DNA of 64,000 nucleotides. It comes from Frigidibacter albus (GTDB lineage Bacteria > Pseudomonadota > Alphaproteobacteria > Rhodobacterales > Rhodobacteraceae). Of this stretch, positions 29,100-36,956 are shown piece after piece (the first letter of the stretch is position 1; each line of letters begins with the position of its first letter). Position numbers and translations under genes: made by a program. Location: assembly GCF_009908165.1 (NCBI RefSeq), contig NZ_JAAAUC010000003.1:310001-374000 (forward strand), written 5' to 3'. The notes below the pieces were generated by a model. It saw nothing but the letters and a program-made list of their open reading frames with translations. It searched no databases and was not told where the DNA came from.

Positions 29100-29861
29100 A
29101 TGCTTCTTGAAGACAAGGTCCATATCATCACCGGTGCCTCCAGCGGGATCGGTGCCGCCGCCGCCCGGCTCTTTGCCCGCGAAGGCGCCCTCCTGGTGCT
29201 GGGGGCACGGCGGCAGCACGAACTCGGAGCGGTGACGGACGAGATCAACCAGGCTGGCGGGCGAGCCGTCGCGCTGGCCGGCGACGTGACGGATGCAGGC
29301 TTCGCCGCCGATCTGGTCGCCCTCGCCCGGTCGGAATTCGGCGGGCTGGACGGCGCGTTCAACAATGCCGGCCGCATGGGAAGCGGCAGCAGGCTTGCCG
29401 AGACCGAGCCTGGGGAATGGGCAGCGGTGCTGGCGACCAACCTGACTGCGGCCTACCTCGCCGCCCGCGCGCAGATCCCGGCGCTGGAGGAGCGGGGCGG
29501 CGGGTCGCTGGTCTTCACCGGCTCGTTCGTCGGCTACACGGCGACCCTGCCGGGCATGGGCCCCTATGCGGCCTCGAAGGCCGGGCTGATCGGTCTCGTC
29601 CAGTCGATTGCCGTCGAGTATGGCCCTGCCGGGATCCGGGCGAACGCGCTGCTGCCCGGCGGCACGATGACGGAGATGGCGATGGATGCGGCGACGAATC
29701 CGGAGACCGCCGCGTTCATCTCCGGCCTCCACGCGCTCAAGCGGATGGCCCGCCCGGAAGAGATCGCCTCTGCGGCGCTGTTCCTGGCATCGGGGCTGGC
29801 GAGCTTCGTGACCGGATCGGCCCTGCTCGCGGATGGCGGCAATTCGATCTGCAAGGTCTGA
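29100..29861 (+). CDS. Short-chain dehydrogenase/reductase
   Basis: A 253-residue classical SDR. The cofactor loop is TGASSGIG (residues 11-18), NNAG is at about 88, catalytic Ser in FTGSFVG (about 139) and YAASK (about 155). Arg rather than Asp after strand 2 (LGARRQHE) suggests NADP(H) preference. It keeps SDR length and the C-terminal GSALLADGG signature. Substrate unknown. AAAGGAAA precedes the ATG. Confidence 0.88.
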   Translation: MLLEDKVHIITGASSGIGAAAARLFAREGALLVLGARRQHELGAVTDEINQAGGRAVALAGDVTDAGFAADLVALARSEFGGLDGAFNNAGRMGSGSRLAETEPGEWAAVLATNLTAAYLAARAQIPALEERGGGSLVFTGSFVGYTATLPGMGPYAASKAGLIGLVQSIAVEYGPAGIRANALLPGGTMTEMAMDAATNPETAAFISGLHALKRMARPEEIASAALFLASGLASFVTGSALLADGGNSICKV

Positions 29862-29878
29862 GCACTGCTGTGTCCATG

Positions 29879-29910
29879 CAAAAGGGGCCGGTGGTTTCCC
29901 ACCGGCCCCT
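29879..29910 (-). terminator. Terminator of the Bax-inhibitor gene
   Basis: Perfect 12-bp stem (29883-29894 with 29899-29910) and four-base loop. On the minus strand it is followed by TTTT, as expected for the BI-1 gene; it may also stop the convergent SDR transcript. Confidence 0.85.
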
Positions 29911-29931
29911 GATTGTCGTCTGCGTCTGTCG

Positions 29932-30654
29932 TTACTCGCGGTTGCCGAGGAACTGCAGCAGGAACATGAACAGGTTGAGGAAGTCGAGATACAGGGTCAG
30001 CGCGCCCAGGATCGCCGATTTCGCCAGCCAGTCGGCATCGCCCATCTGGGCGTGCTGGATGTAGTCGTTCTTGATCCGCTGCGTATCGAAGGCGGTCAGG
30101 CCCGCGAAGATCAGCACGCCGATCACCGAGATCGCGAAGGCCATCGCCGAGGAGGCGAGGAAGATGTTCACGATCGAGGCGACGATCAGGCCGATCAGGC
30201 CCATCACCAGGAAGGCGCCCATTGCCGACAGGTCGCGCTTGGTGGTGTAGCCGTAGAGCGACAGGCCCGCGAAGGCGATCGCGGTGATCAGGAAGGTCTG
30301 TGCGATCGACACGCCGGTATAGACGGCGAAGATGTAGCTGATCGACAAGCCCATCAGCGCGGCGAAGCCGTAGAATACCAGCTGGGCGGTCGCGGCAGAC
30401 ATCTTGCCGATCATCGCGCTGAAGCCGAAGACCACGGCCAGCGGCGCGAACATCACCACCCATTTCAGCGGGGTGCCGAAGATCGAGGCCAGCAGCGCGT
30501 CATTGCTGCCGACGAAATAGGCGACAAGACCGGTCACGGCGAGGCCGACGGACATCAGCCCGTAGACCTTGTTCATATGGGCCTTGAGCCCGGCGTCGAT
30601 GTGAACCGCACCGGCGCCCACCCGGCCGGCGCGGATCGTGTTGTAGTCAGCCAT
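29932..30654 (-). CDS. Bax inhibitor-1/YccA family membrane protein
   Basis: A 240-residue protein with seven predicted helices of the TMBIM/BI-1 family. The signature late region (FAGLTAFDTQRIKNDYI, residues about 180-197) and the ending GALTLYLDFLNLFMFLLQFL are characteristic. E. coli YccA modulates the FtsH protease; other members conduct calcium. Start chosen at MADYNTIR, the usual alphaproteobacterial N-terminus. A perfect hairpin terminator follows. Confidence 0.92.
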   Translation of the reverse strand: MADYNTIRAGRVGAGAVHIDAGLKAHMNKVYGLMSVGLAVTGLVAYFVGSNDALLASIFGTPLKWVVMFAPLAVVFGFSAMIGKMSAATAQLVFYGFAALMGLSISYIFAVYTGVSIAQTFLITAIAFAGLSLYGYTTKRDLSAMGAFLVMGLIGLIVASIVNIFLASSAMAFAISVIGVLIFAGLTAFDTQRIKNDYIQHAQMGDADWLAKSAILGALTLYLDFLNLFMFLLQFLGNRE

Positions 30655-30783
30655 TGAAGCCTCCGTTACGTTTCCCTCTTGCAGGCCTTCCCGAGGAAAG
30701 ACCCACCTGCAGCCAATATCGGGCACAAGCGGCTTTCGTTCAAGGGCCAAGCCCCCGAAAGGCTTCACGATCTGTCCAGCGGA

Positions 30784-30996
30784 TCACAGCCGCCAATGGG
30801 TGGGCACATCCCAGATAGGGCGGGCGGCCTCGGCGCGGGCGGACAGGGGATCCTGGCCGATGTCGCGCAGCAGGGCGTCATCGAGCCGCAGCAGCGCGCG
30901 GCGCTGGCGGCGGGTGGCGGACATGCGGCGCAGCAGGCGAAATAACGATCCGGGCTGCGGAAGGGTCAGGCGGGAGCGGAACAGGGCGAACATCAT
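30784..30996 (-). CDS. DUF1127 domain protein
   Basis: A 70-residue, Arg-rich small protein with the DUF1127 core: R-rich helix (RLLRRMSATRRQRRALLRL) then DDALLRDIGQ at residues about 39-48. Small DUF1127 proteins in alphaproteobacteria affect RNA turnover, phosphate or stress responses, through still unclear RNA or protein contacts. It is divergent from a LysR regulator that may control it. Confidence 0.85.
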   Translation of the reverse strand: MMFALFRSRLTLPQPGSLFRLLRRMSATRRQRRALLRLDDALLRDIGQDPLSARAEAARPIWDVPTHWRL

Positions 30997-31039
30997 AGCC
31001 TCCGTGTGATGTAAGGGCGCTGATGGATCAGCGGACTTG

Positions 31040-31108
31040 ATCAGGATCGCAGTCTATGCTTGATATTGAAAATGAATGATTGACGGCTTGTACATCACGG
31101 ATCCTGAT
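31040..31108. promoter_or_regulatory. Widely spaced inverted repeat between DUF1127 and lysR
   Basis: ATCAGGATC (31040-31048) and GATCCTGAT (31100-31108) are exact reverse complements. The right arm abuts the lysR start codon. The 51 bases between are AT-rich and probably hold both promoters. Confidence 0.4.
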
Positions 31109-31966
31109 ATGCCCCGCAACCTCGACCTCACCTCGCTGCGCTCCTTTGTCGCTATCGTCGATGCGGGGGGCGTCACCCGCGCCGCCGGGCTGATGAACCT
31201 CACGCAATCGGCGGTCTCGATGCAGATCAAGCGGCTGGAGGAGGGGTTGGGGCTTGGCCTGTTCTCCCGCACCGCCCGCAAGCTGGCGCTGACACCCGAG
31301 GGCGAGCAGCTGCTGGGATATGCGCGCAAGATGCTGGTGCTGAATGACGAGGCGCTGGCCCGGCTGACGGCGGATGATTTCACCGGCGAGATCCGGCTGG
31401 GCGTGCCCCATGACATCGTGTTCCCGTCGATTCCGGGCATTCTCAAGCGGCTGGCCTCGGATTACCCGCGGGTGCGGGTCACGCTTGATTCGGGCTTCAC
31501 CCGGCGGCTGAAGGAGGGCTTTGCCCGCGGCGAGGCCGACCTGATCGTCACCACCGAGGACCAGCCGGGTGAGGGCGCCGAGCGGCTGGCGGAACGTGAC
31601 CTGGTCTGGATCGGCGCGCCCGATGGCACTGCCTGGCAGCGCCGCCCACTGCGATTGGCGTTCGAGGAGGCCTGCATCTTCCGCCCCCGCGCCATTGCCG
31701 CGCTCGATGCGGCGGGCATTCCGTGGGAGATGGGCTTTTCGGGCCAGTCCGAGCATGTGATGGAAACCACCACCGCCGCCGATCTGGCCATCACGGTGCG
31801 GATGCGCGGCGGGGTGCCACCCGGCTGCGAGGTGATCGAGGCGGGGAACGCGCTGCCCGGGCTCGGGGCGACGCAGCTGTTCCTCTATGATGCCGGCATC
31901 CAGAAGGGCGCTGTGACGGAGCGGCTGAAGGACGAACTGCGCATGGCCTATGGCTGCTGCGACTGA
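31109..31966 (+). CDS. LysR-family transcriptional regulator
   Basis: A 285-residue regulator. The N-terminal winged HTH (LDLTSLRSFVAIVDAGGVTRAA, then LTQSAVSMQIKRLEEGLGL) is clear and residues 90-285 form the effector-binding periplasmic-protein-like fold (EIRLGVPHDIVFPSIPGIL). Start at MPRNLD; an earlier start at 31076 has no family support. It faces away from the DUF1127 gene, the usual arrangement for a LysR regulator and its target. Confidence 0.9.
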   Translation: MPRNLDLTSLRSFVAIVDAGGVTRAAGLMNLTQSAVSMQIKRLEEGLGLGLFSRTARKLALTPEGEQLLGYARKMLVLNDEALARLTADDFTGEIRLGVPHDIVFPSIPGILKRLASDYPRVRVTLDSGFTRRLKEGFARGEADLIVTTEDQPGEGAERLAERDLVWIGAPDGTAWQRRPLRLAFEEACIFRPRAIAALDAAGIPWEMGFSGQSEHVMETTTAADLAITVRMRGGVPPGCEVIEAGNALPGLGATQLFLYDAGIQKGAVTERLKDELRMAYGCCD

Positions 31967-31985
31967 CCCGCCTTACTCCCCCGCC

Positions 31986-32948
31986 TTACTCCATCGTCAC
32001 CACGACCTTGCCGGTGGACTTGCGCCCCGACAGCAGCGCCAGCGCCGCCTCCGCCTGCGCCAGCGGCAGCACATGGCTGACATGCGGCTTGATCCTGCCC
32101 TCGGCATGCCACCGCATCACCTCTGCAAGGCTGTCCTTCAGCGCCGCCGGCGCAAAGCCCAGATAGGCGCCCCAGTAGAAGCCCATGACCGACACGTTCT
32201 TGACCAGCAGGTGATTGGCCGGGATCTGCGGCACCGTCCCGCTGGCGAAGCCGATGGCGAGGATGCGCCCCTCGGGCCGCATGGCGCGGAAGAGGGCGGT
32301 GAAGGCATCGCCGCCCACCGCATCATAAAGCACATCCGCCCCGCCAAGCGCCTTCACCTCGGCCCGCAGGTCGGCGCTGTCGCTGTCCAGGCACACCGCA
32401 GCCCCCGCCGCCGCCGCCGCCGCCAGCTTGTCCGCGCCGCGCGCCACCGCGATCACCCGCGCGCGCATCAGCGCGCCAATCTCCACCGCCGTCAGCCCGA
32501 CGCCGCCGGCGGCGCCGGTGACCACCAGCGTTTCGCCGGGTTGCAGCCGCGCGCGGCGGGTCAGCGCCAGATGGCTGGTGCCATAGGCAACCTGCAAGGC
32601 GGCGGCATCGACGAAGCTCATCGCTTCGGACAGCGGCAGGCAGCGGGCCGCCGGGAAACAGCCATACTCGGCCAGCCCGCCATGCCCGGCGAAAACGGCG
32701 ACGCGGGTGCCGATGGCGGGCGAGGTCACGCCCATTCCAAGGGCCTCCACCGTCCCCGCCAGTTCCATGCCAAGCGTGGCGGGCAGGGGCGGCGCTTCCT
32801 GATAGGCGCCCTTGATCATCAGCGTGTCGGCGAAGTTGAGTCCGCAGGCGGCGATCCGCACCAGCACCTCGCCCTCGGCAGGGTAGGGGGCTTCGATCTG
32901 CATCAGGCGCGGCGGGGTGCCGATGGCTTCAAGACGGTAGGCGCGCAT
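31986..32948 (-). CDS. Zinc-less quinone oxidoreductase (NADPH:quinone reductase family)
   Basis: A 320-residue MDR-family enzyme. The GroES-like domain (about 1-115, GLNFADTLMIKGAYQ) and the Rossmann domain with GAAGGVGLTAVEIG (about 143) are both complete. The catalytic-zinc Cys/His residues of alcohol dehydrogenases are missing, as in quinone reductases (QorA type). Start chosen at MRAYRLEAIG with AGAGGA; a longer frame extends into the intergenic region without similarity. Confidence 0.9.
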   Translation of the reverse strand: MRAYRLEAIGTPPRLMQIEAPYPAEGEVLVRIAACGLNFADTLMIKGAYQEAPPLPATLGMELAGTVEALGMGVTSPAIGTRVAVFAGHGGLAEYGCFPAARCLPLSEAMSFVDAAALQVAYGTSHLALTRRARLQPGETLVVTGAAGGVGLTAVEIGALMRARVIAVARGADKLAAAAAAGAAVCLDSDSADLRAEVKALGGADVLYDAVGGDAFTALFRAMRPEGRILAIGFASGTVPQIPANHLLVKNVSVMGFYWGAYLGFAPAALKDSLAEVMRWHAEGRIKPHVSHVLPLAQAEAALALLSGRKSTGKVVVTME

Positions 32949-33043
32949 GGAATCCTCTGGCAGCGGGGCTGCCGGAAAGCTAGCTGTGCGAGAGCCGCCG
33001 CGCCACCCCCGGCGCACAGGCAGATTGCCACAACTGACTGAAA

Positions 33044-33071
33044 GCAATTTGCAAAATGCAATGCAAATTGC
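33044..33071. promoter_or_regulatory. Perfect inverted repeat upstream of the XRE gene
   Basis: GCAATTTGC (33044-33052) and GCAAATTGC (33063-33071) are exact reverse complements with a ten-base spacer. It lies about 190 bases before the sigma-54 -24 element, a normal distance for an enhancer-binding protein site, and about 100 bases before the divergent oxidoreductase. Confidence 0.65.
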
Positions 33072-33102
33072 GAATCCAGCGGTGGTATACCGGCCAATCT
33101 GA

Positions 33103-33117
33103 CCATTTGCGCAATGG
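33103..33117. promoter_or_regulatory. Second dyad in the same intergenic region
   Basis: CCATTTGCGCAATGG has CCATT/AATGG arms around TGCGC and shares the TTTGC/GCAA core with the larger repeat 32 bases upstream. Confidence 0.4.
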
Positions 33118-33240
33118 GCCCGGGCCCGAGGCAACGATCTGACGGCAATCCGCGACCATTTGGGCAGCTGGGCCCACAACTTCCCCGTGTGCGATCCCTC
33201 TGCCTTTGCGTGTGCAGAAAACTTTTCGGGAAATCCCTGA

Positions 33241-33257
33241 TTGGCACGAAAATTGCT
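33241..33257 (+). promoter_or_regulatory. Sigma-54 (RpoN) promoter
   Basis: TTGGCACGAAAATTGCT matches the -24/-12 consensus YTGGCACGN4TTGCW essentially completely: GG at 33243-33244 and GC at 33255-33256, with ten bases between. It lies about 32 bases before the XRE start, putting transcription near 33268. An alternative extended -10 (TGCTTATAT) overlaps it, so dual use is possible. Confidence 0.75.
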
Positions 33258-33288
33258 TATATATCTGCAACAGAGAAGGAGAACATCC

Positions 33289-33651
33289 ATGACCCATCCC
33301 GTGGACGTCCATGTCGGCAAGCGCATCCGTCACCGCCGCTGGATGATCGGCATCACCCAGCAGCAACTGGCCGAGAAGGTCGGCATCAAGTTCCAGCAGA
33401 TCCAGAAGTATGAGACCGGGATGAACCGGGTTTCCGCCTCGCGGCTCTGGGACATTTCGGAAGTGCTGGGGGTGCCGGTGGCGTTCTTCTTCGAGGGGCT
33501 GGACGGCAAGTCCGCGGCTGCGGACGAGATCGAGGGCGACATCCTTGCCGACAAGGAGGCTCTGCAGCTGGTCCGCTCCTACTATGCCATCCCGGAAGCG
33601 CAGCGCCGCCGGCTGTTCGATCTGGCCCGCGTGCTGTCCGACGCCGCCTGA
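33289..33651 (+). CDS. XRE-family (Cro/CI) transcriptional regulator
   Basis: A 120-residue DNA-binding protein. The HTH_3 fold occupies residues 8-65 (GKRIRHRRWMIGITQQQLAE, then VGIKFQQIQKYETGMNRVSA). After it comes an acidic linker and a C-terminal helix (DKEALQLVRSYYAIPEAQRRR). This is a common alphaproteobacterial type. AGAAGGAGAA precedes the ATG. A strong sigma-54 promoter match upstream and two dyads nearby are unusual for this class. Confidence 0.9.
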   Translation: MTHPVDVHVGKRIRHRRWMIGITQQQLAEKVGIKFQQIQKYETGMNRVSASRLWDISEVLGVPVAFFFEGLDGKSAAADEIEGDILADKEALQLVRSYYAIPEAQRRRLFDLARVLSDAA

Positions 33652-33719
33652 GGGCCGCCGCGCCTTGACGCCGCCCCCGCGCCCCGGCTACCGCTGGACC
33701 GGGCAGCAGGGGGCGCGCG

Positions 33720-34526
33720 ATGACCGACAGGACCATGGACGAGGCAGAACGCCAGTCGCTGATCGCGGCGCTGCATGCAGCTTCCGATGCCGCGCGGGTG
33801 GAGACGCTCGCGCATTTCCGCACCGAGGGGTTGGCGGCGGACACCAAGGAAACCGAACGCTTCGATCCGGTGACGGTCGCCGACCGCGCCGCCGAGCGCG
33901 CGATGACCGAGGTGCTGGCCCGAATGCGGCCCCACGACGCCATCTTGGGCGAGGAATACGGCGCAACCCCCGGCACCAGCGGCCTGACCTGGGTGCTGGA
34001 CCCGATCGACGGCACCCGCGGCTACCTGTCGGGCACCCCGACCTGGGGCGTGCTGGTCGGCGTGTCGGATGCCGTGGGCCCGATCCTCGGCGCCATCGAC
34101 CAGCCCTATATCGGCGAGCGCTTCGTGGGTGGCCTTGGTCTCTCCGAAATGACCGGCCCGCATGGCCCGCGCGCCCTGCGCTGCCGCAAGGCGCGGCCCT
34201 TGGCCGAGGCTATCGTCTTCACCACCTTCCCCGAAGTCGGCACCGAAGCCGATGCCGCCGCCTTCCGCAGGGTCGCCAGCCGCGCCCGGCTGACCCGCTA
34301 TGGCATGGATTGCTACGCCTACGCGCTGATCGCCTCGGGCCAGATCGACTTGGTGATCGAGGCGGGGCTGCAACCCTATGACGTGCAGGCCCCGATTGCG
34401 GTGGTCACGGCAGCGGGGGGCGTGGTGACCGACTGGCAGGGCGGGGTGGCGCATCACGGCGGGCGGATCGTGGCGGCGGCGAATGCAGAGATCCATGCCG
34501 AGGCGCTGGCGCTGCTGAACGGGTGA
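33720..34526 (+). CDS. hisN: Inositol-monophosphatase-family histidinol phosphatase
   Basis: A 268-residue Mg-dependent phosphatase. Metal-binding motifs are complete: GEEYG (residue about 77), WVLDPIDGTRGY (about 92-103) and the late LQPYDVQAPIAVVTAAGG (about 220). The TRGYLSGTPTWG segment is typical of the HisN-type enzymes that dephosphorylate L-histidinol phosphate in histidine synthesis; a generic inositol-phosphatase role is the alternative. Starts 68 bases after the XRE gene. Confidence 0.85.
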   Translation: MTDRTMDEAERQSLIAALHAASDAARVETLAHFRTEGLAADTKETERFDPVTVADRAAERAMTEVLARMRPHDAILGEEYGATPGTSGLTWVLDPIDGTRGYLSGTPTWGVLVGVSDAVGPILGAIDQPYIGERFVGGLGLSEMTGPHGPRALRCRKARPLAEAIVFTTFPEVGTEADAAAFRRVASRARLTRYGMDCYAYALIASGQIDLVIEAGLQPYDVQAPIAVVTAAGGVVTDWQGGVAHHGGRIVAAANAEIHAEALALLNG

Positions 34527-34640
34527 GGGCTTAGCGCTGTTCTCGATGGAATGTCCGTTCATCGGACGGAGTTGCCGTTCGCCAAAGACTTGTCAGTTGC
34601 CGCTTCTTGGAAGTAAGCAACTCGGGCAGCTTCAGAGCAG

Positions 34641-35231
34641 TTAATTCTTGGCGCAAGACTCGGTGGCTTGCTCGCCGGTACCCGCAGAGAAGAAGGTGCC
34701 GTCTGGCGAGAACGCAATCATCGTCGTGACGCTGCAACCGCTCGGATTTCTTTCGGAAAGCAGAAAGGCGGAATTCACTAAGGGCGGAATGCTGGATAGC
34801 TCTTCGTCAACCTTGTGAGTTCCTAGCCCAATCAGTTTGTCTCGAGTGACACGAAAGCGCTCTAACAGCAGGCTTTGCTCCGTCTTGCTGAGGACGCGCT
34901 TTTCATCATAAAAATATACGTTGCAAAGGCGTCTGGTTTGTCCATCGCGCGATGTCCAATCAGTTAATACAACGTACATTTCCGACTGTGCATCCATCCA
35001 GCCTGCGTATTTGGGTGCTGAACCCCAATCACGCAGATGCCGCTCTGCGACGCTACGCGACTGCAAGCCATAGCTGTCGAACTCCGCGCTCATCTCGATG
35101 GACGTTCGGCAACGGTCCAAAAGGTTTGAGAAGTCCTGCTCAAGATCTTGAGCAAACAATTGTCCACCACTGGCACAAGCAGCAAGAACAAATGCGGAGA
35201 GATAAAATCTTCTCGCAAATTTAACGTCCAA
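34641..35231 (-). CDS. Orphan lipoprotein/secreted protein, AT-richer than neighbours
   Basis: A 196-residue protein with no recognised family. The N-terminus is a signal peptide (KFARR then a hydrophobic stretch YLSAFVLAACASGG with a possible lipobox LAAC). The mature part contains four cysteines and a CNVYFYDEKRVLSKTEQ segment. A TTG start at 35229-35231 is chosen because GGAG lies exactly six bases upstream; no ATG fits. Base composition and codon use are clearly more AT-rich than adjacent genes, suggesting acquisition by transfer. No mobility genes were seen. Confidence 0.65.
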   Translation of the reverse strand: MDVKFARRFYLSAFVLAACASGGQLFAQDLEQDFSNLLDRCRTSIEMSAEFDSYGLQSRSVAERHLRDWGSAPKYAGWMDAQSEMYVVLTDWTSRDGQTRRLCNVYFYDEKRVLSKTEQSLLLERFRVTRDKLIGLGTHKVDEELSSIPPLVNSAFLLSERNPSGCSVTTMIAFSPDGTFFSAGTGEQATESCAKN

Positions 35232-35442
35232 ATTTGTCTCCGCCCCTCGCTTCAAGCTGACATTCGTGTATCTTGCGGCATTGGTCAATATGGGCTCGAG
35301 GCTGCCGCCCAGCCTCACCCGCCACCCGCAAGAATCCCCTAGCCCCCACACCCCCCGCTTTGCTATCATTCCCTAGCAGCGCGAGTCCTTCCCCCTTCTG
35401 TCGCGTGGCCGGCGTTTCACCGAAGGGATGCGAGGAAACGCC

Positions 35443-36777
35443 ATGCCCGAGATCCTGATCCGCCACGCGGATGCCATCCTGACCATGAACGACACCCGTG
35501 CCGAGCTTGCCGGGGCCGATGTGCTGATCCGCGGCGGGGTGATCGCGGCCGTGGGGCAGGGCCTCTCCACCACCGGCGAGGTGGTCATGGCCCAAGGCTG
35601 CGTCGTCACCCCGGGCCTCGTGAACACCCATCACCACCTCTACCAGACCCTCACCCGCGCCGTGCCGGGCGGGCAGGATGCGCTGCTGTTCGGCTGGCTC
35701 AAGACGCTCTACCCGATCTGGGCGCGCTTCGGGCCCGAGGAGGTGTTCGCCTCCGCTCAGGTCGGGCTGGCGGAACTGGCGCTGTCGGGATGCACGCTGA
35801 CCTCGGACCACCTCTACCTCTACCCCAACGGCGCCCGGCTGGACGATACCATCGCCGCCGCGGCCGAGGTTGGCCTGCGCTTCCACCCCACCCGCGGCGC
35901 GATGAGCATCGGGGAGAGCGCCGGCGGCCTGCCGCCCGACAGCCTGGTGGAGCGCGAGGAGGCGATCCTCGAGGACTGCATCCGCGTCATCGACGCCTTC
36001 CACGATGCCTCTGAGGGCTCGATGTGCCGCGTCGGCGTCGCGCCCTGCTCGCCCTTCTCGGTCAGCCGCGATCTGATGCGGGACGCGGCACTGCTGGCCC
36101 GCGACAAGGGGGTGATGCTGCACACCCACCTTGCCGAGAACGCCGAGGACGTCGCCTATTCGCTGGCCACCTTCGGCTGCCTGCCCGGGCAATATGCCGA
36201 GGATCTGGGTTGGACCGGCCCCGATGTCTGGCACGCGCATTGCGTGAAGCTCGGCCCGCAAGAGATTGACCTCTTTGCCAGAACCCGCACCGGCGTCGCG
36301 CATTGCCCCTGTTCCAACTGCCGCCTCGGATCGGGTATCGCGCCGGTCAGGGCGATGCGCGATGCGGGGGTGCGGGTCGGGCTGGGGGTGGACGGCTCTG
36401 CCTCCAACGACGCCGGAAATCTGGTGGCCGAGGCGCGGCTGGCGATGCTGCTGCAGCGCGTGGAGAATGGCGCGGGTGCGATGAGCGCGCGCGAGGCGCT
36501 GGAGATTGCCACGCTTGGCGGGGCTGAGGTGCTGGGGCGCAGCGACGTGGGCGCGCTGGTGCCGGGCATGCGCGCTGACATCGCGGTCTGGGACGTGTCG
36601 GGCGTGGAAAGCGCCGGCAGCTGGGATCCGGCGGCGCTGCTGCTGGCCGGGCCGACGCGGGTGCGGCACCTGTTCGTCGAGGGGAGGCAGGTGGTGCGCG
36701 ACGGGCAGATGCAGACCATCGACCTGCCCGCAGTGATCGCCCGGCAGAACCGGCTGGCGGCACGGCTGCGCGGCTGA
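35443..36777 (+). CDS. 8-oxoguanine deaminase (amidohydrolase)
   Basis: A 444-residue amidohydrolase-superfamily enzyme. Metal and catalytic residues are visible: NTHHHLYQT (residue about 62), HTHLAENAED (about 227), HAHC (about 262) and GVDGSASND (about 316). The NTHHHLYQTLTRA signature is typical of the group that deaminates 8-oxoguanine to uric acid, part of oxidised purine salvage or catabolism; many are mislabelled hydroxydechloroatrazine hydrolase. GAGGAA lies six bases before ATG 35443. Confidence 0.88.
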   Translation: MPEILIRHADAILTMNDTRAELAGADVLIRGGVIAAVGQGLSTTGEVVMAQGCVVTPGLVNTHHHLYQTLTRAVPGGQDALLFGWLKTLYPIWARFGPEEVFASAQVGLAELALSGCTLTSDHLYLYPNGARLDDTIAAAAEVGLRFHPTRGAMSIGESAGGLPPDSLVEREEAILEDCIRVIDAFHDASEGSMCRVGVAPCSPFSVSRDLMRDAALLARDKGVMLHTHLAENAEDVAYSLATFGCLPGQYAEDLGWTGPDVWHAHCVKLGPQEIDLFARTRTGVAHCPCSNCRLGSGIAPVRAMRDAGVRVGLGVDGSASNDAGNLVAEARLAMLLQRVENGAGAMSAREALEIATLGGAEVLGRSDVGALVPGMRADIAVWDVSGVESAGSWDPAALLLAGPTRVRHLFVEGRQVVRDGQMQTIDLPAVIARQNRLAARLRG

Positions 36778-36807
36778 CGCGCTCGGCGCGCGAATATCCG
36801 CCTTGCC

Positions 36808-36833
36808 GGAAACATCCGGGCGCCGCGCGCGTT
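36808..36833 (+). promoter_or_regulatory. Possible EcfG-type (general stress) promoter
   Basis: GGAAA (36808-36812), 17 bases, CGTT (36830-36833): four of five bases of the -35 GGAAC plus a full -10. It precedes a stress-type SDR gene by about 120 bases. Confidence 0.35.
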
Positions 36834-36881
36834 GTCAGGTCTCCCCCCCCGCGGGACCGCGCCGGCATCGCCTTTGCCTTT

Positions 36882-36921
36882 CGGAAATATCCTCGGGGGT
36901 GCGGGGGCAGAAGGCCCCCGC
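36882..36921. repeat. Rhodobacterales-type intergenic element (half copy)
   Basis: GGAAATATCCTCGGGGGTGCG resembles the right arm of the 19529-19604 repeat and is likewise followed by a GCGGGGGC-AGAAG-GCCCCCGC hairpin (36901-36921). The left arm is missing or decayed. Confidence 0.6.
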
Positions 36922-36956
36922 TTCGCCGCAAGCCGACCAAGCCGAAAGGACCTGTC

